Of a stretch of DNA of 64,000 nt, positions 40,911 to 49,550 are shown piece after piece. Below the pieces are notes generated by a model that was given only the letters and a program-made list of their open reading frames with translations, had not been told where the DNA came from and made no database searches. The translations under genes and the position numbers were made by a program. Numbering within the stretch: position 1 is the stretch's first letter; the number at the start of each line of letters is the position of its first letter. The stretch comes from an uncultured Mediterranea sp. (GTDB lineage Bacteria; Bacteroidota; Bacteroidia; Bacteroidales; Bacteroidaceae): assembly GCA_945879145.1 (NCBI GenBank), contig CAMCUZ010000001.1:1-64000 (forward strand). The letters run 5' to 3'.

Positions 40911-40940
40911 CAAAGATAGTGACTTTTCTTGAATTAGCAA
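40911..40940 (-). promoter_or_regulatory. Promoter of tRNA-Lys
   Basis: On the - strand TTG (40938-40940), 19-nt spacer, TATCTTTG (40911-40918), about 28 nt before the tRNA. It overlaps no gene; the permease gene ends at 40963. Confidence 0.88.
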
Positions 40941-40962
40941 GCAGAAAAGGAAAAAAGTTGCA

Positions 40963-42093
40963 TTATTTTGCCTCAATCTCTGCAGAATTGGGCTTTTTTG
41001 CCTCTTCTGGAGGTGAATAATGGTCTCGTTTGACGATGTAATGCTGGTAATAGGAGAGCATCAGCGTGGTGAGCGGAAGGGCAATGATCATGCCGAGCAT
41101 ACCCATCAGCGAGCCCCATACGGAGAGCGAAAGCAGGATGATGGCCGGGTTGAGACCGGTGATATGACCCATGATGCGCGGCACCAACAAGCCGTCTTGT
41201 ATCACCTGCACTACTACAAAAACCAGCAGGGCCGAACCCAGGATAAACCAGAAGTTGCCTCCCGTATCGGCCGTCTTGAGAATAGCTAGTAACACCGTAG
41301 GGATGAATCCGATGACCTGCAGATAGGGCACCAGGTTAAGTAGCCCTATCAGCATACCTAGACCGATGGCTAGCGGAAAGTCGATGATTAAGAAACCGAT
41401 GCTGAAGAGTACCCCTACGCAGAAGGCCACCAGAGTCTGTCCGCGGAAGTAGCGGTTCATACCTTCCTTGATATCGGTCAGTAGCCGCACAGTGAACGGG
41501 CGGTACTTGGGAGGAAGCAGACCCACCCAACCCTGCGAGATACTTTCGTAGTCCATTAGGATAAAGACCACGTAGAGTAGCATGATGAAGAGCGTAAAGA
41601 CGCTGAAGAGCAGGTTGACCGACTCAGAGAGTAGGGCCCACACTTTAGGGAGTGCATCGCGCAGGGCCTCCATGCTGCTCTCCTCTTGGAAGAGTGCACT
41701 CAGCCAGTCGTAGCCTAGGTGATCGCGCACAAACTCCGAGAGCAGTTCGGGTACATTGCCCTGGTAGCTCCCTTGGCTGAAGTAGGTGATGAGCAGTTGG
41801 TTGACGCGTCCTATTTCCTCTACCATAGGCGGTACAATGAGCAGAAATCCCCCCGTGCCCACAGCGCCCACCAAGGCCAGGGCACAAAAGATGCTGATGA
41901 TGCGGCTCTTGAAGTGGAGGCGGTACTGGATAAAGTGTACCAGCGGATAGACCATGTAGGCGATGAGCCAGGCCACGAAGAAGGGCAACAGTACCCCACT
42001 CAATCGGTGAACCAGGTAGAGCGCACCCACGCAGAGCAAGATGGTGATGACTCCGCGGATAAAGCTATCGAATGTAATCTTTTTCCTCTCCAT
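40963..42093 (-). CDS. AI-2E family transporter (PerM/TqsA-like)
   Basis: A 376-aa inner-membrane protein with about eight helices. The order of helices, the GQTLVAFCVGVLFSIGFLIIDFP stretch (about residues 219-240), NLVPYLQVIGFIPTVLLAIL and the late PRIMGHITGLNPAIILLSLS motif are typical of the UPF0118 family. Members export small molecules or act as Na+/H+ antiporters; the substrate here is unknown. It starts 9 nt after tdk and probably shares its promoter. Confidence 0.92.
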   Translation of the reverse strand: MERKKITFDSFIRGVITILLCVGALYLVHRLSGVLLPFFVAWLIAYMVYPLVHFIQYRLHFKSRIISIFCALALVGAVGTGGFLLIVPPMVEEIGRVNQLLITYFSQGSYQGNVPELLSEFVRDHLGYDWLSALFQEESSMEALRDALPKVWALLSESVNLLFSVFTLFIMLLYVVFILMDYESISQGWVGLLPPKYRPFTVRLLTDIKEGMNRYFRGQTLVAFCVGVLFSIGFLIIDFPLAIGLGMLIGLLNLVPYLQVIGFIPTVLLAILKTADTGGNFWFILGSALLVFVVVQVIQDGLLVPRIMGHITGLNPAIILLSLSVWGSLMGMLGMIIALPLTTLMLSYYQHYIVKRDHYSPPEEAKKPNSAEIEAK

Positions 42094-42102
42094 AGTCTGT
42101 CG

Positions 42103-42720
42103 TTACCTCTTATTATTTACGCTGTCACGCTCTCCATCTGCCTCCAGGGCCTCCAGGTAGCAGGTACGGCAGAGGGGTTCATACTCTTGCATTTCGCCTA
42201 GCATCACCTGCTTGTCGTTCTTCACCGTGCGGTGAGAATAGGAGGCCAGTGAACCGCACTTCACGCAGATGGCGTGAACTTTCGACACCTCATCGGCAAT
42301 GGCGCACAGTGCCGGCATCGGACCGAAAGGCTTCCCACGGAAGTCCATGTCGAGTCCGGCTACGATAACGCGTATGCCATTGTTGGCCAATTCGTTGCAG
42401 ACCTCCACCAGCCCCTCGTCGAAGAACTGCGCCTCATCAATGCCCACCACGTCAATCTCCGATGTAAAGAGCAGGATACTGGCCGAGGCATCTACCGGCG
42501 TGGAGGCAATGGAGTGGCTGTCGTGCGACACCACATCGCCCTCAGCGTATCTTGTATCAATAGCCGGCTTGAATATCTCCACCCGCTGTCGGGCAAACTT
42601 AGCCCGCTTCAACCGGCGGATGAGCTCTTCCGTCTTGCCCGAGAACATCGAGCCGCAAATCACCTCTATCCGTCCTCGGCGGCGAGTCTCCTGATTGTGG
42701 TCTTCCGAGAATAACACCAT
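42103..42720 (-). CDS. tdk: Thymidine kinase
   Basis: A 205-aa type II thymidine kinase making dTMP from thymidine for salvage. P-loop [15 protein letters not shown] (about 22-36), the [13 protein letters not shown] segment (Walker B, about 98-110) and the zinc-ribbon cysteines CVKCGS and CRTC in the lasso end are all visible. The ATG at 42720 ([14 protein letters not shown]) was chosen over one 11 codons upstream because it lies closer to the promoter at 42751 and fits family length. Confidence 0.96.
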   Translation of the reverse strand: MVLFSEDHNQETRRRGRIEVICGSMFSGKTEELIRRLKRAKFARQRVEIFKPAIDTRYAEGDVVSHDSHSIASTPVDASASILLFTSEIDVVGIDEAQFFDEGLVEVCNELANNGIRVIVAGLDMDFRGKPFGPMPALCAIADEVSKVHAICVKCGSLASYSHRTVKNDKQVMLGEMQEYEPLCRTCYLEALEADGERDSVNNKR

Positions 42721-42750
42721 GATTCGATAATGTTTTTTGAATGAATGGCA

Positions 42751-42779
42751 CAAAAGTAATCATTTTGTGGACGAACCAA
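42751..42779 (-). promoter_or_regulatory. Promoter of tdk
   Basis: On the - strand TTG (42777-42779), 18-nt spacer, TACTTTTG (42751-42758), about 30 nt before the tdk start. Confidence 0.78.
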
Positions 42780-42801
42780 GTCATATTTCATGAATTATTT
42801 C

Positions 42802-42809
42802 TATTTTTG
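42802..42809 (+). promoter_or_regulatory. Promoter -7 element of rsmI
   Basis: TATTTTTG fits TAnnTTTG and lies 42 nt before rsmI, in the divergent tdk/rsmI gap. The -33 element is weak. Confidence 0.6.
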
Positions 42810-42851
42810 CGTCGTCAATAGGCCCTTGGGCCTTGAAATGAGTGAACGAAT

Positions 42852-43526
42852 ATGGGAAAATTGTATATCGTACCTACGCCTGTAGGGAATCTGGAGGACA
42901 TGACGCCTCGCGCCATCCGTATCCTTAAAGAGGCCGACCTGGTGCTGGCGGAAGACACGCGCACCTCGGGCAACCTCCTCAAGCATTTCGAAATCAAGAA
43001 TGCGATGCAGGCTCATCACAAATTTAATGAACATAAATCGTTGGAAAGTGTTATTCATAGACTACTTGCCGGAGAGACGGTGGCTTTGGTCTCAGATGCG
43101 GGTACACCGGGTATCTCTGACCCAGGCTTTCTGGTGGCGCGCGAATGTGCTCGTCAGGGTATCGAGGTGGAGTGCCTGCCTGGACCAACCGCTTTCGTCC
43201 CAGCCCTTGTAGCTTCTGGTCTGCCTTGCGACCGGTTCTGCTTTGAGGGCTTCTTACCGCAGAAGAAGGGACGACTCACTCGTCTCAAGGCGTTGGCTGA
43301 GGAGACACGCACCATGGTGTTCTATGAGTCGCCCTATCGGGTGCTGAAGTGCCTTACGCAGTTTGCGGAGCTTTTTGGGGCTGAACGTCAGGCCAGCGTC
43401 TCGCGCGAAATCTCCAAGCTCCACGAAGAGACCGTGCGTGGCACCTTGGCTGAGCTTATTGCTCACTTTACGGAGCACGAACCCCGTGGAGAGTTCGTCA
43501 TCGTGGTGGCTGGCAGAGGGGAGTGA
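42852..43526 (+). CDS. rsmI: 16S rRNA 2'-O-methyltransferase RsmI
   Basis: A 224-aa methyltransferase that modifies C1402 of 16S rRNA in the P site using S-adenosylmethionine. It has the tetrapyrrole-methylase-like fold: LYIVPTPVGNLEDMTPRAIR (about 4-23), EDTRTSGNLL, and VSDAGTPGISDPGF (about 79-92). It is ~60 residues shorter than the E. coli enzyme, lacking the C-terminal domain, as is usual in this phylum. Confidence 0.96.
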   Translation: MGKLYIVPTPVGNLEDMTPRAIRILKEADLVLAEDTRTSGNLLKHFEIKNAMQAHHKFNEHKSLESVIHRLLAGETVALVSDAGTPGISDPGFLVARECARQGIEVECLPGPTAFVPALVASGLPCDRFCFEGFLPQKKGRLTRLKALAEETRTMVFYESPYRVLKCLTQFAELFGAERQASVSREISKLHEETVRGTLAELIAHFTEHEPRGEFVIVVAGRGE

Positions 43527-43575
43527 TTATTTTAGTGATTAGTGATTGGGATTTATTTCAAATATATAGTATAGC

Positions 43576-44454
43576 ATGAAAAAGTTACTTTTTTTTGTGG
43601 CAACTGTGGTTGCCTTAACTTCGTGTGACATGATTGGTGGCGGTAGTAATCGCGACCAGTTGAAGGCTGAGAATGACTCGCTGATGTTGCTTCTTACGCA
43701 ACGTAATGCGGAACTGGACGAAATGATGGGCACCTTTAACGACATTTCTGAGGGCTTCCGTCTCATTAATGCTGCCGAGAACCGTGTGGATCTGAATCGC
43801 AATGCGGTGGGCGAAGGCTCGCTGAGCGCTAAGGAGAAGATTGCAGACGATATTGAATTCATCCGCAAGCAGATGGAGGAGAACCGCGAGCAGATTGGCA
43901 AGCTGCAGCAGATGCTGAAGGAGAGCAAGAACAATTCCGCTCAGCTGAAGCGTGCGGTCAATCAACTGACTAAAGAACTGGAGGACAAGATGCAACGTAT
44001 CGAGGAACTGCAGGCAGAGTTGGCAGCAAAGAATATCCGTATTCAGGAACTGGATGAGGCTGTGTCAGGACTTACTGCTGCACGTCAGCAGCTGGAGAGC
44101 GAGAATGCGGCCAAGTCGGCCACGATAGCTGCACAGGACAAGGACCTCAACACGGCTTGGTTTGTCTTTGGCACCAAGAGTGAACTTAAGGAGCAGAACA
44201 TCCTCAAGACCCGATTCCTGGGTAAAGGTGAGGTGATGAAGGAGGACAATATCAACTTGAACTACTTCACTAAGATTGACATCCGCACCACCAACCAAAT
44301 CCGCCTCTACAGCAAGGGCGCCAAGGTGTTGACCAATCATCCCAATGGCACTTACACTTTGGAGAAGGATGACAAGGGCGAATTGACGTTGAAGATTACC
44401 AACGCCAAGGAGTTCTGGAGCGTCTCCAAGTATCTGGTCATTCAGGTGGATTAA
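43576..44454 (+). CDS. Coiled-coil lipoprotein, Cbp1-like adhesin family
   Basis: A 292-aa lipoprotein: signal peptide with lipobox ending at Cys17 (ALTSC), then a long heptad-rich coiled coil (about residues 25-195, with leucine/glutamate-rich repeats), then a ~90-residue globular end (TAWFVFGTKSELKEQNILKT onward). The pattern matches proteins named after Cbp1, a collagen-binding adhesin of Bacteroides fragilis. Collagen binding is not shown by the sequence. An aspartate follows the lipid cysteine. Confidence 0.75.
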   Translation: MKKLLFFVATVVALTSCDMIGGGSNRDQLKAENDSLMLLLTQRNAELDEMMGTFNDISEGFRLINAAENRVDLNRNAVGEGSLSAKEKIADDIEFIRKQMEENREQIGKLQQMLKESKNNSAQLKRAVNQLTKELEDKMQRIEELQAELAAKNIRIQELDEAVSGLTAARQQLESENAAKSATIAAQDKDLNTAWFVFGTKSELKEQNILKTRFLGKGEVMKEDNINLNYFTKIDIRTTNQIRLYSKGAKVLTNHPNGTYTLEKDDKGELTLKITNAKEFWSVSKYLVIQVD

Positions 44455-44466
44455 CCCACCTCGTTG

Positions 44467-44491
44467 TGAGGCTCTTATCGGTGAGCCTCTA
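44467..44491 (+). terminator. Weak hairpin after the coiled-coil lipoprotein
   Basis: GAGGCTC and GAGCCTC form a 7-bp stem 13 nt past the stop codon. The tail is A-rich followed later by T7, so termination is uncertain. Confidence 0.4.
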
Positions 44492-44543
44492 AAAAAACTG
44501 CTACTTTTTTTATCAAAAGAGGTAAAACTGAGCAAAAAAGTTG

Positions 44544-44551
44544 TACTTTTG
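44544..44551 (+). promoter_or_regulatory. Promoter -7 element of the marC-like gene
   Basis: TACTTTTG (TAnnTTTG) 27 nt before the start codon. No clear TTG at the expected distance. Confidence 0.55.
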
Positions 44552-44578
44552 TCACCGTTTTAACGCAATAATACAGTT

Positions 44579-45214
44579 ATGGAGACATTATTACCTTTCG
44601 CTTTGCTCTGTTTTACCTCTTTTTTCACTTTGACCAATCCATTGGGCACAATGCCCGTGTTCCTCACGATGACCAACGGTATGACCGAACAGGAGCGGCG
44701 GTCGGTACTGAAACGTGCAACCATTGTGGCCTTTACCACTATCATGGTTTTCACCTTTGCGGGTCAGTTCATCTTCATGTTTTTCGGTCTATCGACCAAC
44801 GGCTTCCGCATTGCCGGTGGCTTCATCATCTTCAAGATTGGCTTTGACATGCTTCAGGCGCGCTATACACCAGTCAAACTGAAGAACGAAGAGATTAAGA
44901 CCTACGCCGCCGACATCTCCGTCACCCCGCTGGGCATCCCCATTCTCTGTGGCCCAGGAGCCATCGCCAACTCCATCGTGCTGATGCAGGACGCCACCTC
45001 CATAGAGATGAAGGCCATAGTTATAGGCTCCATCGCCGTGATTTACCTCATCACTTTCTATATCATGCGTGCCTCCACCCGGATGGTTCAGCTGATAGGT
45101 GATACGGGCAACAATGTGATGATGCGTCTCATGGGGCTGATTCTGATGGTCATCGCCGTAGAATGTTTCGTAGGCGGTGCCAAGCCCATCCTCATTGAGA
45201 TTTTCAGAGGATAA
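44579..45214 (+). CDS. MarC/UPF0056 family membrane protein
   Basis: A 211-aa inner-membrane protein with six helices. FTLTNPLGTMPVFLTMT (about 17-33), GGFIIFKIGFDMLQA and the PLGIPILCGPGAIANSIVL motif (about 117-135) are family marks. MarC was once tied to multiple antibiotic resistance but this is not supported; the true role is unknown. It stands alone with its own promoter. Confidence 0.92.
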   Translation: METLLPFALLCFTSFFTLTNPLGTMPVFLTMTNGMTEQERRSVLKRATIVAFTTIMVFTFAGQFIFMFFGLSTNGFRIAGGFIIFKIGFDMLQARYTPVKLKNEEIKTYAADISVTPLGIPILCGPGAIANSIVLMQDATSIEMKAIVIGSIAVIYLITFYIMRASTRMVQLIGDTGNNVMMRLMGLILMVIAVECFVGGAKPILIEIFRG

Positions 45215-45320
45215 TGTCCGCATCAGTTGCACCTGGTTACAAATAGACCAATCATCCCATTCACCTGTAGGGGCGGAAAAATTTCACCGATTCCTTTTTC
45301 ATTATTTCAGATAAATCCCT

Positions 45321-45328
45321 TATCTTTG
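45321..45328 (+). promoter_or_regulatory. Promoter -7 element of the ATPase gene at 45371
   Basis: TATCTTTG, 42 nt before the ATG. No TTG is present at the usual distance. Confidence 0.6.
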
Positions 45329-45338
45329 CAACGTGTTG

Positions 45339-45368
45339 CGAAAAATATCGGAACGAAAAATATCGGAA
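45339..45368 (+). repeat. Tandem 15-bp repeat in the leader of the ATPase gene
   Basis: CGAAAAATATCGGAA occurs twice in a row (45339-45353 and 45354-45368), ending 2 nt before the start codon. The unit itself contains the near-palindrome CGA...TCG. Confidence 0.9.
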
Positions 45369-45370
45369 TT

Positions 45371-46441
45371 ATGGAAAACCCTTTCAAATTCGGTACGGTT
45401 GTGGACTCACCGTATTTTACAGACAGAATAGAGGAATTAGCTGTCGTCAGACAAGCATTGAATAGCCGGAACCATCTTGTGGTGATAAGCCCCCGACGCT
45501 TCGGCAAGACCAGTCTTGTCAGAAAGGCTGTAACTGAGTCTTCCAGGCCATTTATCTTCTTAAACATGCAGCAGGTGACGAGCGTGGAGGATTTTGCAGC
45601 AATGATTCTAAAGGGCGTATTCCGAATCCACCCTCTTGAGCGTATCAAGCATCTTTTCAACCACTTCCGTGTGATACCCACCATTTCCTCCAACCCTATG
45701 ACGGATAGCATAGACATCTCATTCCAACCCACAGTCCAAACGGATCTGCTGATTGAAGATGCGTTAGGACTTGTGGAGAAGGTGAGTGATGCTGACTGTC
45801 GTATCGTAGTTGTACTTGATGAGTTTCAGGAGGTTCTGGGGCTGGAGAAGAACATCGACAAGAAGTTGCGTGCCATCATGCAGGAGCAACAGAATGTCAA
45901 CTACGTATTTCTGGGTAGTCAGGAATCCATGATGACTCAGATATTTGAGCGCAAGAGGTCTCCATTCTATCATTTTGGCCAGTTGATGAGACTGGAAAAG
46001 ATACCACGCCCAGATTTCTTCCACTACATTACCTCCCGGTTAGAGACAATCACCAGTGATAGCGATTCGATAGCTTGCAGCATCCTTGAGGAAACCGACT
46101 GTCATCCCTATTATACTCAGCAACTCTCATCAGTTGTTTGGGACAGGCTGTATTATAAAAAGGAGGAGACAATAAAGGTTGTAACCAACGCCATCAGTCA
46201 ACTGGTTACGGCTCATGATTTGGATTTTGAGCGACTATGGCTTACGTTCAATAAGACCGACCGTAAGATGCTTCAGCTGCTCTGCAAAGGTCAGTCGCCC
46301 TACGAGCAACGCCAGATACCGACCAGCACCTCGTTCAGCGCCATCAAGCGTCTTATGCAAGCCGGCTTTGTCATCCGCACAGACTCATACGCCGTAGAAG
46401 ATCCCATCTTCCGTCACTGGATTAAGAGAAGAATGGAGTGA
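45371..46441 (+). CDS. AAA-type ATPase (archaeal ATPase_2 family)
   Basis: A 356-aa P-loop protein. Walker A is PRRFGKTS (41-48), Walker B RIVVVLDEFQEV, followed by the sensor region YVFLGSQESMM and a C-terminal winged-helix-like part (LLCKGQSPYEQRQIPTSTSF). Such proteins are common in Bacteroidales, often next to mobile or variable loci; their role is unknown. An open frame extends 48 codons upstream through the promoter and the 15-bp repeat, so the ATG at 45371 (MENPFKFGTVVDSPYF) is preferred. Confidence 0.85.
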   Translation: MENPFKFGTVVDSPYFTDRIEELAVVRQALNSRNHLVVISPRRFGKTSLVRKAVTESSRPFIFLNMQQVTSVEDFAAMILKGVFRIHPLERIKHLFNHFRVIPTISSNPMTDSIDISFQPTVQTDLLIEDALGLVEKVSDADCRIVVVLDEFQEVLGLEKNIDKKLRAIMQEQQNVNYVFLGSQESMMTQIFERKRSPFYHFGQLMRLEKIPRPDFFHYITSRLETITSDSDSIACSILEETDCHPYYTQQLSSVVWDRLYYKKEETIKVVTNAISQLVTAHDLDFERLWLTFNKTDRKMLQLLCKGQSPYEQRQIPTSTSFSAIKRLMQAGFVIRTDSYAVEDPIFRHWIKRRME

Positions 46442-46537
46442 CTTTAAACGCCCTTGTGTCATTGAGCGTGCGAGCCATCAGTTCCCGAAGTATTTCCGCT
46501 CAATCCATAGCTGGAAGAATTATTGGCGTTAAAAGAA

Positions 46538-46948
46538 TTAGTCAATCCGCTGATTTACAAATACTGGTCGGTGGAATCTTGGGAGCTTCTGCACCGTTCC
46601 CTGGTCGAATTTAACAAACTCCTCATAGTCATATTCCCATGGCGAACCGTAGGCCAGTTGCATCACCCGTTTGTAGATGGCTTCTCGGCTGATTACGTTG
46701 AACCCACTCGTGTTGCTATTCATCATGCTATCTTCAGTGGGTCGCCATAAGTTTTGAATGTAGGTACCGGCACCTTCGAGTACGGTCAGTTGATAGCCGT
46801 CGCTCAGTGTCACTTTCGCTTCCCAGTCGTGCGAACTTTCAAATAGTACATTCGCTCCTGCACCACTCGTCTCAGCCAGATTGAGCGAGGTGCTTACTTC
46901 GCTGCCGGTTGACTGCGGCAACAGTAGAAATAGCTTTTATTTCATCAT
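46538..46948 (-). pseudogene. BACON-domain lipoprotein, decayed
   Basis: The - strand from 46948 reads M-M-K-stop-K-L-F-L-L-L, against MMKQKLFLCM in the intact paralogue at 63412: the fourth codon has become TAA. Most of the signal peptide and N-terminus is then missing, and the frame goes on with GANVLFESSHDWEAKVTLSDG, matching GSIVFESSDEWEAKATLSDG of the paralogue, before diverging. It is the fourth gene of the left susC operon, now broken. Confidence 0.85.
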
Positions 46949-46980
46949 ATCTTATTATATACCTTGTTATATAAATTGCT

Positions 46981-47022
46981 GAAGAAGAAAGGGCGTGCTT
47001 CACAAAACCGAAGCACGCCCTT
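46981..47022 (-). terminator. Terminator of the left susC operon
   Basis: A perfect 13-bp GC-rich stem (46989-47001 with 47010-47022), 8-nt loop. Read on the - strand it is followed by TCTTCTTC. It is the mirror equivalent of the hairpin at 63325-63372 in the right operon. Confidence 0.9.
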
Positions 47023-47072
47023 AGAAAGTTTATTGTTGGCCAGCCACAAGGACTAACTTTTACCTTTCATTC

Positions 47073-47945
47073 TTAAGGCAGGGTTACGATAATCATACCA
47101 TTATCTTGTGTGTTGTTCCAGCCGCCGCCTAAAGCAGGCACATAATAGTAGGGGGCCAATTGCAGGGTCTTGCTGTCAAGCCACATACTCTTATCGGTGA
47201 TGCCGAATGCCCATCCGGGATAAGCGTAAACCTTGGCCGAGCTGTCTCCTTGGTAATAGAGTCCGAGGTAGAAGGGCTCAAATTCGATAGCTCCTCCATC
47301 CACCGTGGCAAATTCCACGTAAGGACAAGCTTCAGGAGCGAGCCAGTCACCCCACTCTCCATCGTCATTGATGATGGATTCACCATAGGGATCCATGATG
47401 CGATAACGCTCAAACCCTTCAGCCTTCATGATTTCTACATTATACGTGATGCCCCAACCCCAGTTGTCGGTATAGGTACCCTTGCCGAGCGACTGCCAGT
47501 TGTACTCTTTGTTCACTTTCACTGTGGTGCTCTGAATGCCGCCTACGGAGAGGTCGCTATCGCCAATGGTGACGGTCACCGTAGCTATAACACCGATTTC
47601 CAGCGGAGTGACATTGACCGTCACGTAGCCGATGTTGGCATTTTCATCAAACTGGTAGTTGCTGATAGTACAACCAGACAGTTCTACGCTACTGTCGTTA
47701 TAAGGTACTGTAACCTTCAGAGAAGGTTGTACAGAGGGAGTAGCAGCGGCATTGCCACGGAATACTTCCACTTTGAACTCAGGCGCATTAGCTGGAACGG
47801 CAACAGGGTCCAATGAACTTGAACTGAACGTGAGTTCTGCATTTTGAGGCTGGTAGATTGCTCCTTCCTGGTCGGTGTCGCACGCAACCAAGCATCCTGT
47901 CATCAGGAGAGCCAATCCCCAAGTGATTTTTTTGATGTATTTCAT
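47073..47945 (-). CDS. Surface lipoprotein of the left Sus operon
   Basis: A 290-aa lipoprotein with lipobox at Cys22 (CLVAC) and acidic residues just after it, fitting surface export in Bacteroidota. Residues ~25-145 look like a beta-sandwich (AELTFSSSSLDPVAVPANAP, later VTVTIGDSDL), and the C-terminal half is aromatic (WQSLGKGTYTDNWGWG). The same layout, with WESIGMGYWVDN at the matching place, is seen in the longer right-operon protein at 61256. Probably binds the ligand imported by the neighbouring SusC/D; ligand unknown. Confidence 0.82.
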   Translation of the reverse strand: MKYIKKITWGLALLMTGCLVACDTDQEGAIYQPQNAELTFSSSSLDPVAVPANAPEFKVEVFRGNAAATPSVQPSLKVTVPYNDSSVELSGCTISNYQFDENANIGYVTVNVTPLEIGVIATVTVTIGDSDLSVGGIQSTTVKVNKEYNWQSLGKGTYTDNWGWGITYNVEIMKAEGFERYRIMDPYGESIINDDGEWGDWLAPEACPYVEFATVDGGAIEFEPFYLGLYYQGDSSAKVYAYPGWAFGITDKSMWLDSKTLQLAPYYYVPALGGGWNNTQDNGMIIVTLP

Positions 47946-47974
47946 AATGTTTGTATCTGATAATTGATGGATAT

Positions 47975-49513
47975 TTATTCGTAGTCACCCGTGGGGTTCT
48001 GGTCGGTGGCCAGATCCATGTTCACGTTGCCGTCGAACTCTGCCTGTGGAATGGTCAGCACCCACATGTAGCACTCTGGGTCGTCGGTAGGACGGTTGGC
48101 AAGGATGGCCGTTGAGGGCCAGCCCATCTCAGCTGTACGGCGGAAGCCTTGACGCAGACGGCGGATATCCCAAATACGTCCAGCCTCACCCCACAGTTCA
48201 ATGCGGCGTTGAAGGATAATCTCTTCGAGCAAAGAACCCGTTTCGTCGGAAGTCAGCTTACCCAGTGCGGTACCAGTCTTCTCGCAGCTGTAGTTCGCAT
48301 CACGCTTGCTCATCAAGGCCATCAGGTCACTCTTTGCGCTGGCCTCGTCGCCCAAACGGCATTCTGCCTCGGCTGCAATGAGGTACATCTCTTCAACACG
48401 CATCCAGATGTAGTCGCCCATCCAGGTTTGGATGTCGCTGAACTTGAACTTCTCCTGTTGGTAACCATTTTTCTTGTTGTTGGCATCAGCTGGATTCCAC
48501 CAGGCACGACGTTCGTCAGCAATACCCATCTTCTCGTAAAGTATCTTGTTGATCTGCTTGCGGGCGCTGTTGCCGTATGCACCAGCCTCCCAGTCCATAT
48601 GGGTGAAGAGGCCGGCGTACATGCCCGACTGGTCAGAGATAATCTCTGCACCCCACATCACGTTCTTATAGGTTGTGCTGTTCAAGCCCTTAAAGTTCTC
48701 CACCTTTTCAATCGAGCATTTGCTGTTGGCAATAGCCTCCTTAGCAGCACTCTTGGCAGTATTCCAGTCCTCCATGACGAGGGCAATGCGTGCCTGTAAG
48801 CCACATGCCACGCTGTAGTCGATGTGGCTGATGTGCTTCCGGCTGGTGCCTTTCAGCATGGCAACTGCCTTGTCGATGTCAGAGGTAATTTGATCATAGA
48901 CCTCTGCAACTGTAGAGCGGGGCTTACCTTCGGTTCCGGCTACGGTAGGCTCGGTGTAGATGGGGCAGCAGGGGTCACTTTCGTGTCCCTTGTAGGTGCG
49001 GGCAAAGTTCTGTGCCAGCATGAAGTAGGCGTACGCACGGATAGCGTAGGCCTGACCAATCACGTAGTTGCGGTCGGCTTCGTCACCCTCCATGGTCTCT
49101 TCGGCAGCCAAGATGTAGTTGGCATTGGATACCCAGGTGTAACCCGCATTCCAGAGGTCGTACGAACGCCAACCTCCAGAGCTGTAGCGTGGTTTTACAT
49201 TATAGAGGCAGTCATACCAGAACCAGCCACTACCCGAACCGTTCATGATATGGTCTTCACCCATCACGTCGGCCATCAGGACATAAGCTGAGATACCGTA
49301 GCATTGGTGGGTGTTAGCCGTAGTGGACCATCCGGCCGTGTACATGGAACGGTAGATACCATTCAGAGGAACCAATGCAGCATTGGCGTTGGTCATCAGA
49401 CCGTCGCCCGACATCGAGTCGGTGGGGCTGGTCTCCAAGGCATCATCCGAGCAGGCCGAAAGCATGCCGCAAGCCAGCAGACCGACAAACATATAGTTGA
49501 ATATCTTTTTCAT
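47975..49513 (-). CDS. SusD/RagB-family nutrient-binding lipoprotein (left operon)
   Basis: A 512-aa SusD homologue. Lipobox cysteine is Cys21 (MLSAC) followed by SDD, a surface-export pattern. The N-terminal helical TPR part includes YVIGQAYAIRAYAYFMLAQN (about 149-168), and the C-terminal end RRIELWGEAGRIWDIRRLRQG is the SusD_RagB signature. It would form the lid over the SusC channel. It lies 37 nt after the left susC, which currently lacks a start, so this gene is probably silent as well. Confidence 0.95.
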   Translation of the reverse strand: MKKIFNYMFVGLLACGMLSACSDDALETSPTDSMSGDGLMTNANAALVPLNGIYRSMYTAGWSTTANTHQCYGISAYVLMADVMGEDHIMNGSGSGWFWYDCLYNVKPRYSSGGWRSYDLWNAGYTWVSNANYILAAEETMEGDEADRNYVIGQAYAIRAYAYFMLAQNFARTYKGHESDPCCPIYTEPTVAGTEGKPRSTVAEVYDQITSDIDKAVAMLKGTSRKHISHIDYSVACGLQARIALVMEDWNTAKSAAKEAIANSKCSIEKVENFKGLNSTTYKNVMWGAEIISDQSGMYAGLFTHMDWEAGAYGNSARKQINKILYEKMGIADERRAWWNPADANNKKNGYQQEKFKFSDIQTWMGDYIWMRVEEMYLIAAEAECRLGDEASAKSDLMALMSKRDANYSCEKTGTALGKLTSDETGSLLEEIILQRRIELWGEAGRIWDIRRLRQGFRRTAEMGWPSTAILANRPTDDPECYMWVLTIPQAEFDGNVNMDLATDQNPTGDYE

Positions 49514-49550
49514 ACGTCTAATTTTCTGTTAATAGTTAATGGGTTTTCGT

